Position numbers and translations under genes: made by a program
Source: Apostichopus japonicus
Taxonomy: Eukaryota > Echinodermata > Holothuroidea > Aspidochirotida > Stichopodidae
Assembly (NCBI RefSeq): GCF_037975245.1
Contig: NC_092565.1
Coordinates: 19,385,999 to 19,449,998, forward strand
DNA length: 64,000 bases
Direction: 5' to 3'
Shown here: positions 27,069-40,486 of the stretch, piece after piece
Position numbering within the stretch: the stretch's first letter is position 1
Layout of the letters: the number at the start of each line of letters is the position of its first letter
The notes under the pieces: model-generated
What the model was told of the DNA's origin: nothing
The model's input: the letters and a program-made list of their open reading frames with translations, nothing else
Database searches by the model: none

Positions 27069-30060
27069 GCTATATTGCCATCACACCACATGTATTGTTT
27101 TTTCTCTTTTAATTAGGGTCACGTGTCATGCACAGACAGACGGTGATTGAAAATCATTTCACACTGTGTGTAAAATATATTTCTATTGTACCGTTTTTTT
27201 TTTGGCTCCATGTTTTAAGTTTCGGTCGGTTTAGTAAAAAATACGACCTGTAAATCAGACTATAGCACATCGAAAACGATCCAGGCGCATGTCTGACTCA
27301 AATAGAACACTTAAGTAATTAATAGAACCCTTTCCTCTCGCTGCATATGAATACCTTGAAATCAATAAAATATTACTCATAAGAGATGATCCCCTTTCAT
27401 GGGTAAAATATATTTTATGAGACAAATTGCTGGAAAGATTTACAAGTGCATTTCTTTTTTCCATCTCATTTCTATCTCTTCGTCTCTCCTGTTTTGCGGG
27501 AGTGAAGAAGAAGTGTAAATCCATAACACGTCATTTTGATTTACATTTTCTTTGAAATTTGTAAACAAGTGACCAGTAAGGAAATAGTATCTCCACAAAT
27601 CTATAAATAATCCCGTTTTTTCCCCCTGCTTTTTAGCTCCCATTTTTTTTTTAATCGAAAACGAAATAGTTGACAATGAGAACTGTGAATACAAATCACT
27701 AGGAATAAATCTATATATTTAATACTTGTTAAAGATTATGGATGGAAAAGAGTGTTTTTTTTTTCTCCTTTTCTCACCGAATCAGATAAACAAAGCAAGT
27801 CAGAAAAATAGGGAGGGATTATAAATATTGTTTTTTTTTCTTTGATTGATTGTACGCACAGAAGCAGTTTTGCCCAGTGGTTTAATTTTCAACGGGATCG
27901 AAAGGCCATTTTGTAGAAGTGTATATGAATGAAATCAATCTTATTGAAGAAGAACAAACAAATTATTTGCTCTTTTGAAATTTGTTTACAACTTCTCGGT
28001 AATTTTTTTCTTTCTTAATTCATTCTTGACTGAAATAAATCTTGGAAAGTAATAACAACAGGTTTATTACTACAGAATTTTTTTAAACAAACGGAGGCGA
28101 CGTAAATGAAAAGAAAGAATGGTTATAACAATTAAGTAGAGTTTTTCAGGTGAAAGCGGGGGTGGGGGAGGGGTTGGGTCTGTGCGGGTGGGTGGGTAAG
28201 GTATATCTATCTATTACCTTCATCCTAGCCCCCCCCCCGACACAAATCCGTCTATACTCTAAGATAATCAAACAATAAATAATACCAGCTTTCTCAAACA
28301 ACTCATTTACTAATGGTATAGGAGTTTTAAAACTCTTTTCACCGTTGAAGTGAATAACAACTGTGTGATTCTAAACTACTCAGTGTTTCAATATATAGAG
28401 GTCTGTCTATATGACTAGATGGAAATAACGAAATGTGTCTTCTACATAACGCAAATGTGCATTAATGTCTTTGGTGGAATAAACAATCATTCACAAACTT
28501 CATCAAATATGAATCAATTATTAAAAAATAAAAAATAAATAAAAATAAATAAAACAATATATCCAATGACAATATTATTAATCAAAGATGTATTTAAAAA
28601 TATATACAATATTGGAATAATCACATTGCCCAAATCACCAGATCTTTCTAGTTATAAGTTCCATTCGATGTATGAATTCGGTGAAGTTTCTCTACATTTG
28701 TAAACATCAGTCCAATTTTTGTAGTCAATGAGGCCTAGCCCTAAAAGTAGATACAAATAAAGCGTGTGGTAGGCCTATATAGGGTAATGCTTTGATCTGT
28801 CAAGATTATAAATAATGCAATCAGCAAAATATATAACCTCTGGTATTGCGTATTCAGTCGTTTGGTTATACTAGTTAGCCCCCATATCTGTGAAGTAGGT
28901 TAGGCTATAATTAAATACTATATAAAGTGTGGTAGGTCTCTATGGCTGTGTGCCCGGATGTGTCTCATATAACCATTGAATAATATTAATAAACAGTGTA
29001 ACCTCTGTTCTTCCATATGCAATTCTTGATATACTAGCTTCGAGAGAATACCTCAGCTGCGATTCATATTTGTATATTAAACATTTAAACAAGGAGAACT
29101 CAATTGTACAATTTTTCTCCCACCCCCTCACCCCCCCCCACCCCTATAAAAAATGAGTTCCATCGAAACTATACTTCATTTCCATTCGACAAAGAAAACA
29201 GGACCAAATAAAAACACTTGATCCCGTTGTCTCTCGTTCTACTTCTTTAGTATTGAAACTCTACTCGGAATGAATTAGTATAATTCATTGATGCCACCAC
29301 CACGATTGTGCTGGCTGGCGCTCGTTATGTCTCATCCCACACATATACTAGTCATATACAGGCGCCGTATCTAACAATGAACGTCCAATTAAAGCCCGTC
29401 CCTTAGTCGTTAGTATTAAGTGTTGGGATCAACTAAAGCCTTTGTGCAATTGACCAATAATCGACCGCGTCATTCTACAACGTAGTCTGTCATGGCACCA
29501 ATCATCGAATCCATTCTCTTTTCCCCTTTCGGCTTTTTTCTTCAAAAAATAAAATCCGTAACAATCCTCTAAGGTTTTTTTTTTTTCGTCTCTCCTGCTC
29601 CTCCTCCCGCCTCCTTCTTTTTCTCCTCCCTTAAGTTTTGTTTATTTTCGTTTAAAAGAAAAGAAAGAAAACAGAGGTTGTTACAGGATTTGGACCGTTT
29701 AACTACTTGTTGCAATTAAGAAGAAAATGATTAGTTAAGTGGCGATCCCCCAGAAGTGTGTGTTAAATGTATAGAAGGTATTATTAAGACGCATTGTAAC
29801 GGTATAGTCTAGATAGACGGTTGACTCTGTTTATTACTTGTTAAGGGGTGTGATACTTATATGGAGGACACAAAAGTAAGAAGACTTGTTTAATTCTTTA
29901 GTTAATTTGGTATGTTTTTAAGAAGAAGTCCTGGGTTTGTAAGGAGTATTATACGCATATATAGAACTCGCTTTAAACTTTATAGCCTTTGCTTAAGTTT
30001 TCGAGTTAGACGGCCACCAATTCCAAAACCAACAGAATATTCCAAGAAAATAGCAAGTGG

Positions 30061-30069
<9 letters not shown>
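27069..30069. other. Gene-free stretch with a weak internal duplication
   Basis: A diverged direct duplication (period about 165) spans about 28755-29040: GTGTGGTAGG at 28763 and 28927, TAACCTCTG at 28833 and 28999. A non-repetitive section at about 29280-29510 is a candidate regulatory element. G- and C-runs occur at about 28155-28200 and 28230. No gene is supported. Confidence 0.45.

Positions 30070-30147
<78 letters not shown>
30070..30147. repeat. (AT)n microsatellite
   Basis: An uninterrupted AT run of 78 bases directly after a poly(A) run of nine. Confidence 0.97.
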
Positions 30148-30148
<1 letters not shown>

Positions 30149-31518
30149 TCTATTGTCAGTGTCGTATAACGTTTCGATATTACATGTATGTTTGGTTGCA
30201 TGTTTGGTGGGAAGATCTCAAAATTACAATTCCCAAACGCGAACCATAACGTGACCATAGGAAGGGGAAGGAAAGGGCGAATGAAATATCTCAATCGAGG
30301 CTAATAAACCAACATATGATTGCATCATTAAGAATAGTACACATTTTGACTTTTATTCTTGTTTGAACTTCACACCGTCCTAGTTAAGTCTAACAGAATT
30401 GTATGCACTATCGTGACCTTGGGTCCTATTCAAAGCCACATGTTTACAAATCGGACGCTTATTAACAGTCCTTTTATATATTTAAGAGTCAAAAGGAATA
30501 GAAGGGGAAAAAAACAGAACAAGCCAAAATTATGGCTAATAGCCATTTTTTTTACGTTTTCCTTTAAGCTTCTTTTATTGTCATACAAGAATTAATCAAG
30601 TTGTTTTGCAGTATTTGCTTAGATGCTAATAAAGAGTGTTCGTAAGTACGAGACAATTAATTGTGGTTCTGTTTTATTATTGGTATATCTCGGTGGCTAC
30701 TTGAAGTCAAAGTTCATTAGACAAACACAACCGTTTGTCTCGTCTTCTTAAACCTTTGCAAAAGGGGAAAAGGTGCCCTCGTGGACAATTAGTTAGAGTA
30801 AAAATGGTAAAAAACAAATTGTTTAAATGGTAAACATAAAAAAACAGGGGAAAAAAAACAAGTTTGATCGGTGACTGACTAAGCACAGTTAGGTTAGAGT
30901 CCCTGACCTATATGTATGACTAAAGCTAAAAGAGAGAGAGAGGAGGGGTGGGTGGGGGTAGGGGGGGGGAGGGTGGAGAGAGAGAAAGAGCAGGCGAGAG
31001 ATCTTCCTTCGTGGTCACCTTATGCAGTGTTTTATTCTTTTCTTCACCAGCACGGGGCACCAGGGCAACACACCGGAATGGGCAATCTCTTGCTGTGAAT
31101 AAAGTTTTTTCTTTGCCAAGATTTGCTATAAATGTTTGATATTGAGGTATATGGTACACCATGTTTAAGCAGTACACTCATCTTCTTCGAGAGGGTCGGG
31201 GGGGGGGGGGGCTGAGCGACAGGATTAAATAGAAACACCGATCCCGAGTAAACGGTAACTATTGTCGGGTGACACGCGTAAGCACGCACTTCGATAATAC
31301 CATGTTACATATCATTTATACACAACACGTAATCCAATCAAACATTTCTCTAATTGGTCGCTATAGTTTTAACATTGTTTTGATTGAAAGTTGTAGGCTA
31401 GTTTAGACTGACGCTTTCAATCTGTGAAACTGCATGGGACAGTATAAGCTGAAACTTACAGTGCAAACTTATATGTGAATCAAACTTTGTTTCGCAAAAT
31501 ATGAAAGAAAACAACATA
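30148..31518. other. Non-coding stretch
   Basis: No supported gene. A purine-rich AG/GGGT tract lies at about 30930-30995 and a G-run at about 31197-31211. Confidence 0.5.
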
Positions 31519-31990
31519 AAACACACACACACACACTCACACACACACACACACACACACAACATATGACACAACACAACATTGGACACAACACGGCACA
31601 ATGCAAACCTAAAACTACGGCGCAATATACTTCTCAACATGAACATAAACCACACACATACAACGCAACATGTAACACGACGCACAACATAATATACAGC
31701 ACAACATGACAGTAAAAGCTAAACACAAAACATACCACACAACATACGACATAACATGGAATACAAAGTATTCAGTAAACTAACTTAACACGTAAAATAT
31801 ACACAAATATCGCAACATGGAACACGACGTAAAAGACGACAAACAACGTATCAAACAAACTAAATACATACAACAACATGCAACACAGAATACAACACAA
31901 CATACATAACACAACACATAGTTCGAAACCACATGATATGCATTTCATTGTTGTAACACAACATACACATATACACTAACAACGTACAAC
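31519..31990. repeat. (AC)n microsatellite running into a degenerate ACAACATA repeat
   Basis: A near-pure (AC)n run at 31519-31560 is followed by about 430 bases built from variants of ACACAACATA, fading to the right. It is probably an old, decayed satellite derived from the AC run. Confidence 0.75.
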
Positions 31991-32228
31991 ATAGAAAACC
32001 AAACCAAACAATATCGTATACATTATATTCTGTGTTTATTTACAACAGATACACTTCTTGTACTCTCACTATGATAAATAACGTTCCGGTGGCATGTTTG
32101 AAGTCATGTGGGCGGCCATATTGGATCTATTATCTTTTTTAACTCAAATTTGAAATCTTTTCAATTTTAGAAAGTCATTTCAGATGGGAAAACCGTAGAT
32201 TGCTCTTGGATATAAACCCCACCTTACT

Positions 32229-32324
32229 ATGACCCGCCCGGGTATCGAACCCGGAACCTCCCGATTGATAAGCCTCATTGGCTTCAAATGCCACCGACTT
32301 TTTCCACTCGGCCACAGCACCGAC
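32229..32324 (-). mobile_element. tRNA-derived element (SINE head or tRNA pseudogene)
   Basis: On the minus strand an A-box (TGGCCGAGTGG) is followed by a B-box (GGTTCGATACC) inside a perfect 5-base-pair, 7-base-loop T-arm (CCGGG/CCCGG). The A-box is of the Ser/Leu type with a long variable region. The acceptor ends do not pair, so this is not a working tRNA gene. The sequence below 32229 has no clear tail, so the 3' end of the element is undefined. Confidence 0.7.
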
Positions 32325-33980
32325 AAAGTTCAAAGTTCATCATTTTGTATTTTTCTTACCAACTTTGAGTTTTCAGATATGCTCTTCAAGCAAGAAGAAG
32401 AAGAATTAGTAAATAAATAAAAAATTAACTAAAGCGATTAGAAGGAAACCTGTGTTTCAATATGAATCCTGCCTTTTACTTATTTAATATTAGGATGACT
32501 TTAGCATTCATACGTCTGTACTTAGATATGACGCACTTTTCATTTTTTTCGCAAAACATTTTTGGCCTCCCGGTAAGATATATATATAGTTGTAAAACAA
32601 TTAAGAAGAGTACAGGCAATTTACGTCATCGCTTTTCAGTATACCATTGCTCTCTAAAATAAAAAGTGGTTTGCAAGCAGCTTGCCGAAGCACACCTATA
32701 CATGCATAATGTACGTTCATAACATTTTAATATGGTCCTTTCCTCCCATCTCGCGATCCCCACAACCTCCCCCTCCACATGAACAACCATAATCACCCCA
32801 TATCTGTTACAAGGAATGTAACAGCTCCCTGACTTTATATAGCGCTTTGTCGCCCTTTTTCGACGAGACTTCAGTTTGTATAAATATACATCATTTTCGG
32901 CCACATCAGCTGTTTTCATTCTTAAAAAATTACGATTTACTTTCAAAATAGCGCCATCGGACGTAAAAAGTTGCTTTTTAGTGTCCAGGAAGTCAGTTTA
33001 TCGAAAGAAATTAAAGGTACTGTTGAATGATTTGAACAAGTAAACGTTTATCATCGAGCATATGTGCAGTCTATTGTTAAATTCAGTGACTTGCAAACAC
33101 ACAACCATAACACATAAACATAGAATTCAACGTGTAATACGGCGAATAAGACGCCATTCAGTACAAATAAATAGCACAATACATTTTTATAATATTATCG
33201 GTATATTTATTACATTATAAATTGGAGAAAATACATGAACAAAAAAAGTAATTTTTTTCCAGCCTCAATGATTCTTGACATTTTTCATGTCAATAACAAT
33301 AACCTGGAAAATGAGAACTTAACCATGAAAAGTAAACATGACGGCCAGCAAAATTGTCATGGTGACTGCACATGCGCAGTCTCAATATATTGTGGGCGTT
33401 CCCCAAAGATAGGGGCTCGGATTTGCCTTGGTTACCTTTATAAATAGTAAAAATATCAATAACGCAGAATTCGTTGCCAATATGACAAAAGATGAATGAA
33501 TCCTCACCATTGACTTTCAACCTTGGCAGTTTAAAAACATGCCACATGTAGTGGTCACGCTATTTGCACTCTGTTCCAGGGAAATATAACGATCTTTTAT
33601 ATGTTTCTTATCGAAAGGTTTTCTTAAATGTTAACTGGGGAATTGTTTTCTCTCAAAGAAACATAAAAGAAAGCAAAACTAATTAGAGAGAAACCTGTGT
33701 TTCAAATACGACAATTAAGTCTTCCGGCTTAGTAAAAGCGCTTCGTTAATATAGCTAAATAAGTATTAAAGGATATACGAGATTCTTTATAAAGTACGAA
33801 ATTAGTAACTTTTCTTCAACATTTTCAAATATATTTACACCCCCTACAGTTTATTTAATACTCGTGACTTATACCGTCATAGCTGGACCTTGTGCGGCAT
33901 TTACGTTTGCTTAATTTGTTTTCTTTACTTTTGTTTTTAATTATCTTTTGGTAAAATGTGTTACCTCCCGTAATGATGTG
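32325..33980. other. Non-coding stretch
   Basis: No supported gene or named repeat. Short open frames lack context. Confidence 0.5.
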
Positions 33981-34380
33981 CTAATCTGGAAAAGGGTGTA
34001 AATAACAAGTAAATGATGCTAGTTTTGGTATTTTGTATTTAGCTTATATGACGTACTTTGTATTCTGGTTGCAGAAGATGTTAACTCCAGTCATGATATG
34101 CTAATCTGCAAGCTTTTTATACAGAGACTTAAAGCATTCAGGAAGACTTGACGGGTGTTATGTTAGATTTAATACGTTTGTATTTAGCTTATATGAAGCA
34201 CTCTTAATTATGGTTGTAGACTATGTTATACCTAACACCATGATCTGGTCCTAATCTGCAAGCTTTTTATACAGAGACTTGAAGCATTCAGGAAGACTTG
34301 AGGTGCAATGTTAGATTTAATACGTTTGTATTTAACTTATAAGTCGCACTCTTTATTCTTGTTGCCAATATGTTACCAGC
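33981..34380. repeat. Tandem direct duplication, period about 120-150
   Basis: CTAATCTG starts units at 33981, 34101 and 34251. The last two share about 100 bases with few differences, including CAAGCTTTTTATACAGAGAC and AGCATTCAGGAAGACTTGA. The first unit is more diverged and shorter. Confidence 0.85.
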
Positions 34381-34471
34381 GTTGTGGACGGCTTCTTTCA
34401 TTGGAGTATTTTCGAAGACTTGAGGTTCCGAGTACCAACTACTATAGATCAAGTACTGCCTTTTACGATCG

Positions 34472-34560
34472 CGAGTACCGAGTACCGAGTATCGAGTACC
34501 GAGTACCGAGCACCGAGCACCGAGTACCGAGTACCGAGTGCAGTACCGAGTACCGAGTAC
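34472..34560. repeat. Heptamer tandem repeat (CGAGTAC)n
   Basis: About 12 copies of CGAGTAC/CGAGCAC, with one broken unit near 34540. A frame across it gives a repetitive Tyr/Arg/Val/Pro peptide only. Confidence 0.93.
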
Positions 34561-36467
34561 GTTTGTGTCATTATAAGGCTCTGAATATTACCTCCTGCTA
34601 TCAAATAGTTAAGCTGTAAAACACGCAAAGGAGATTAAATAAAGGTTATTACTAAAGTTCTATGTTCATTTGTGTACTCCCTCTCGCCGTACTCTATGTG
34701 TATCCTCCTATAGGTGTACTCTCTCTCTTAGCATAACATTCGTTAGATCCGAAACTGTCTTACAAATACCCTCGGCGTACCTCAAAAAACCCAAAGTGTT
34801 TTATACTTGCATGATGTTGTAGACAGATTTCTCAACCAATATTTCAAGACCTCGAAAACGCTCATTCTGTTCAAAGAAAGGGAAACAACACTTACTAATG
34901 AGCACATCAATAGCACTGCAACACTGGTGTATTTAATGCTACATATACGCCTTTCCCAATGTGAATTTAAAAGAGATATCGTGATTACAAGATTATCCGG
35001 TTTGAAACTGTTTTGAACTGAAACTATATTCGATCACCACCAAACGTCGATGGACCCAACCATGATACATAAATCCCCCAAATCCCCTAAACTGGACCTC
35101 ATATGTTACATCACGCCTCTTGCCTGCGGCAAACGTTGTTAATCTGAATAAGTAGCTTGAAAAATTTCAAAATTGTAAAGCAAACAGTGGCTAAAAGGTG
35201 AGAATAACTTCTAACACAAAGTTTATAAATATTTAATGCAATTTTGAAGAGACATCTGGCATAATAGGCATATGACGTAATTCATCACAATTGTTCAATG
35301 ACACGACATGGCCTTCGGAGCAACTTGACTTGACACTATGTATGTTTATAAAGTCTTCCCTCCCACCTCACCGTTCCCCACCCCCTCTCAATCCTCATCG
35401 CCCAATTCACCCCTATAGGCTGTACCAGGGGGATGTTGCAGACTATATCGCTTTGTTACCATTTCAAGACGAGACTTTTTGTTTCTAATTCAAACCAAAT
35501 CTACTTGCTCCCCATTTGTTTCAAAATAGCGCCATCGCATACAATGGTGGGCTGAATAACTACCAACATTCCTAAATCATCGTTGTTTTCGGGTTTTTTT
35601 TAAGCAAACAATTTCTCTTCTATTAATTCCACACAACAAAACATAACATCACATAGAAACAATAGGAAATACATCAATTAGTGTACTGGTAATGAAGCAT
35701 GGAAACGCCCAGGCAGAAGGCGGGTACTATAGCTAAAGAAACCTTACAATTTCATAATATCCCATCTATGGTTCCACTTTTGTATAGTATTGTTCTTCAG
35801 AGCAATAAACTTTTCTGTTTCACGACATCATTTTAAAATATTCAGTAATGCATTGTAACTGGGTTTACTATTCTTTCCATTTACAGTTATAAATATACTA
35901 TTCAGTCTGCACAGAGAATCACAAAAATATAATCTGAAACATCAGGATCCAAAAGCCCAAAAATAATATCCCTGATGGTAAGAATATACATGCATTCTCA
36001 TGAAGATTTGACTGGAACTGCCTCCAAAGAGGAGTTATTTCACGTCACTGCAATCCCAAAGAATATGTTAAATATCTTCAGTTTCATCCTAACGAAAGGT
36101 GCAAAGATCCTAGGTTCACAATGCTCATCTGAGCGAGTAATTTATTAACTACAAGATATCTAAGAAGGCTCTGTGGAATAACATATACCAGTGAGAAGTA
36201 GTCCATAACGTTGGCATGGAAGTTATACTTGCCCTTGAAAATTGAAAGCGATAACAAAATTGCCATTTTTCTGATAATATATCTTTAAAATACTTCAGAC
36301 CTTTTTCATACTCAATTTTCCAAAATACAACACGGTTGTTAATTATAATGGCAAAATTATTTTGAATTATTTAAATCGATTTTCAGATTCGAAGTGATCG
36401 TTCGGATTAATTTCGTATAGCGTTGGTCCTCATTTAAATTTCTATGACTGGGTCATATAGAAAACCG
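34561..36467. other. Non-coding stretch
   Basis: No supported gene. A C-rich tract lies at about 35358-35412. Confidence 0.5.
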
Positions 36468-36518
36468 TGGTTGGAGCAGGGAGCTGCTACTCTAAGAAGC
36501 AGCTCCCTGGTTGGAGCA
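36468..36518. mobile_element. 29-base palindromic insertion with 11-base target duplication
   Basis: TGGTTGGAGCA occurs at 36468-36478 and again at 36508-36518. Between the copies lies a hairpin of GGGAGCTGCT and AGCAGCTCCC around a 9-base centre. The layout is that of two abutted terminal inverted repeats flanked by a target duplication. The 16-base GGAGCTGCTACTCTAA recurs exactly, inverted, at 52855-52870. Confidence 0.6.
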
Positions 36519-36639
36519 AGAGGTCAAAATATATATACTTTACCTAGGTTCAGCAATGTGTAGAGTAGGCTGTTAGCCTAGGTGTTCAAGCTGAAAGCCT
36601 TACGTGCCTGCATACCCAATTAAGTGAAAAGCTGTGGGT

Positions 36640-36716
36640 TGATTTGTGTTTCGCGGACCGGACGGCAAACTTTCTCGGCCCTTATTTGGCTCACGGGTCG
36701 CTTTTTAAGAACCCTG
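36640..36716. mobile_element. Possible hAT-like terminus (fragment)
   Basis: GGGTCGCTTTTTAAGAACCC ending in TG resembles the right end of hAT MITEs, and the adjoining GCGGACCGGACGGC is typical of their interiors. A convincing left end and target duplication are absent. Confidence 0.35.
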
Positions 36717-38706
36717 TCTTATAGTGTAGAGTTCATTTCATCCGACTGATGACCGCATTTCTTTCTTTAATCACTAATCTCGCGTAAACTTGTTCAAAGT
36801 GAGGGCGTAGTTTCTTATTAGCTTAGCGTTTGCGCTCGGAAATGGTTTCACAACGCTGTTTTGAGAACAAATTTTTCAAAATAGCACCACCACTTTGAGA
36901 TCTAGTCATTTTGGGAGGAATAATAGGATAATTTCATCTTGAATAACCCCCGGAGGGATCAGGAAATGGAATGGGTAAGGAGGAGATTGTCGTGGGTATT
37001 TGGGTTTTTTTTTTTGCTTTGTTAAAAGTGCTGCCCCTATACCGGCAATGATAGCGTGAATGCAATACTCCATTTGAAGTGTCATAAATTAGCGTAATTT
37101 GCGAAATGAAACAGGAAGATTAAAGTGAATTATATGACTTCAAATAAGTAACAAAGAAGTAAAATTGTTACCTACGACCAATTCGTTTGCGAACTTAATG
37201 ACACATTGGACATGCACATATATTCCACAATGCCTCAAATTTGCCACGCGTCCTCAATTGCCTCCATACAATACCTCTAGAAAAGTCTTTCTGCTGTTTA
37301 AGACACGACCATGCACACCCTTATGAACGCCGGTGAGATATACAAATATGTTTGAAAGAAGGGAATAGTCTTGTTCGATAGGTTTCGAGACTTATGTGAA
37401 ACTGCGCCCTCCTTCTACTGATTTGGCTCCACTGAACGTGTGTCCATTGTCTATCAAACCCCGTATGTTAGGGCATCCGCATGTAGATCGGTATGACCCG
37501 ACTCATTGCCGCTAAAGGTTGATATATTGACCGTTTCTTGATGTCGGAGGGTAAACCTTTGACCAAGTATATCATCCATCAGAAGAACCTCTTTCTTCCA
37601 TCCTACATATTACTATTGACCATGCCTATCCCCCGTTTTTACATTTCATGTAGGGTTCGGTGCCTGGGAGCAGCATACTTAGTTTTATTATGGACGGGGT
37701 CTCTGTGTCACTGGTTGATGACACGGCATAATTTGGGCGGTTCATTGCTTTCCTTACAGAAATGCAATGATAAAATTTATAGACGAAGATCTGATTTGTT
37801 GTCGCCAATTTTTTATTTGTTTATTTCCGAAACTAACGATTATTCTTTGCTTCGAATACAAGAATGAAAATTGTTTAAAGGCCGCCAAAGAAAAAAATAT
37901 TGTTTCGGTAAACAAGTATTTTCCATTTTTCTTGTTTGTTTGTGTGTTTGCATGAATAGATCCGATACATGAGGTAAGAGGATGGTCGAGTAGTCATAAC
38001 AATATTTTTTTATACGTTGTAGACTCTTATCAAAACGGCTGCTAGCAGTCTAAGTTGTATTTCTACACCACTTTTACTTTAAAAATTTACACATAAGAGG
38101 CTCGTCAATTTACTAAAGTGGATGGACTACCGAGTCTAACGCACCTTTCATTAGGTAAGCTAATGAGAACGAAAGCACAATACGAAACCTTAAAAAATAT
38201 AAAACAAAATGGATTCCTTGAGTAACATCTTTACAATTTTCGCGGTCACGTGATGTTGGACATCATCAATGCATGGCTGCTCTATTGTTTGTATTAAGTC
38301 CAAGGAACGTCTTATGGTCGTTATTAGAATCGGTAAAACAGTGGATTATTTTAGAAACTGACGTCATCATCGGTTTATCCCGTCCAGTGATTCAGCATAT
38401 TTTAAAGGTAAATATCTTGAAACCCAAATAGCCATAAAGACCTAATTTGCGCTCCAAATTTCGCCTAAAATCCTGTTTTTTGCTCTTTCCACAGACAGTG
38501 ACTCTTTCCTTGACCCCGACATAGATTTATTTTTAAAACAGCAGGGAAAAAATACCTTTCTGGTGACGAAATATGAAAAAAAATGTCTAATCCCCCGAGA
38601 AGTGATTTCTGAAATTTATAAACTTTTCTTAAAAACATTTCTTTTATTTTTTCTCGGTTCTTTCGATTTTATGACCAGAAAAATATTCACAAGTTTGGAA
38701 TACCCC
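36717..38706. other. Non-coding stretch
   Basis: No supported gene. One perfect CRE lies at 38359-38366 and one TCACGTGA E-box at 38246-38253. Confidence 0.5.
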
Positions 38707-38780
38707 AGTGATACCCTGGAACCTGACCCTCCTCTACACCGTATCAATTCATTGGTCACGGAGTACTCCAGGGTATCACT
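38707..38780. repeat. Hairpin with 14-base perfect stem
   Basis: AGTGATACCCTGGA at 38707-38720 and its exact complement at 38767-38780 enclose 46 bases, which contain a further TGACC/GGTCA pairing. It could be a small inverted-repeat element or a transcribed hairpin; nothing decides between these. Confidence 0.55.
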
Positions 38781-40486
38781 ACAGTTGCTAATCAATCAAT
38801 TAACACTTTTGAGACGATCAATCGGGCAGTCCATGTAGATCGTAAAACTGTATTTAACGTGAATTTGGCACAGGTTAGTCGATGGTAAGCTGTACTGAAA
38901 CAGCAAACTTTATAGTCAAAGAAGATATCAGTCACATAAGAAGATGAAATTTTGGCCTTTTGGCCTTTTTGGCCTCTATGGCACATTTCTTAATAATTCC
39001 AACAAAAAAAAGAGTTTTCACACTTTCAGAGTGTCACAGGTGATCGCTCATTTAAAAGGACTGAATTTCACTTTTGTAAAGAATGATGACTTCAAATCAA
39101 TATAGCTCTAAAAACGAGTGACTATTTTCACTCTACAAGGGCTAAATTTACTGAACTTCACTCTGAGGAGAAGACGGAATTCACTTTTCTTATTATAAAG
39201 ATGATTTGGGTATCTTAGTCTGACTTTATGAGATCTTATTATGAATATGAAATTTGGCTAATTTCCAGGGAAATAATGGCGACCAGACGCAGATAAACGC
39301 TTTTAACGGAGCATGAGCCTTCGTGTGACCTAACCGGCAAGCAACGGTCAACTTTCTAATGTGCTATCCATCCACTTCCAACAACTCTCCCCATCCACCA
39401 TCCCCACCCCATTCCCACACCCACATTTACTACACTACTGGCATTTTCACACTGACCGGCTTTCTGAATGGCGATTAATATTCCTTTCCTTCCCCTCCCC
39501 ACAAAAAAGGGCAATAAAATGAGACAAAAAAGGAGGAAAAAAATGATAGGGGGTGGGGGGTGGGGGAAGGTGGGAGGTATAAAGAAATATTACCAACATA
39601 ATATATATATATATAATATATGTCAATGAAGGTATTAGCTTACTTTACACTAACCTGATACCAAATAATTTGAGTGAAATAATGCCTTTTGTTTTGTTCT
39701 TTAAAAAAAAAATCTTCCTGTTTGCTTCTTTATTAAAAATAGCTGATATAATTGAAAACTTTCTTCTGTTTAAGTGTTTCATTTCTTATAAAGTAAATGT
39801 GACACTTTGAAAATATTTTCTCAATTCCCAGACGCGATTAGATTAATAAAAGTCATGTGAAACCAAATTGTTTTTAATATACCATTAAAGTTTTTCATCT
39901 TACATCGACTATTAATGAGTTTTGACAAATATGGCTGCAGAATTTTATATCAATTATAATAAAATAAGGCCTCTTTATGATGGCGGATACTCTCAGTATA
40001 ACCTTCTGACTTTGACGAGTGTTTTTATAATCTCTTACTTTACTCATCGAAAGCCCTTTTCATCACTACTCTGACAAATAAGATCATATTTTCATAATTT
40101 TCGACTTTTTGACGATTTCCGTTAATTAGCCACTTTGAGGTGACAAAATACGGTTTATTTATCATCTTGTGTCACAAGGAAAGACCAGGAATGTTGAAGT
40201 TATAATGCGATGATGATTGATTCGTTTCCAGGGTATTCGGGTCAAGGTGGAATGTCGCCATATGCTAGACGAAACGCATTTTTTTTCTATACTCTGAGCA
40301 ACTTTTGCATTTATTCGTTCGACAATTTATAGGAAACCAACAGAACTTATTTGTTGTGAGTCAGTACTCATTTACGTACTCGCGGCAACTTAAATATTTA
40401 AAATATAAACTAGTGAAAAATTATGTACTCGTGCTGGTGCTTAGAGCCTATAGTTACAGTACTCTGTACTGAAACTGTTCAACTGG
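38781..40486. other. Non-coding stretch
   Basis: No supported gene. There is a pyrimidine/C-rich section at about 39360-39420, a G-rich run at about 39549-39578 and a short AT run near 39602. Confidence 0.5.

Noticed and set aside
32229-32420. Open frame beginning MTRPGIEPGTSRL
   Set aside because: It is the read-through of a tRNA-like B-box region on the wrong strand, a common artefact.
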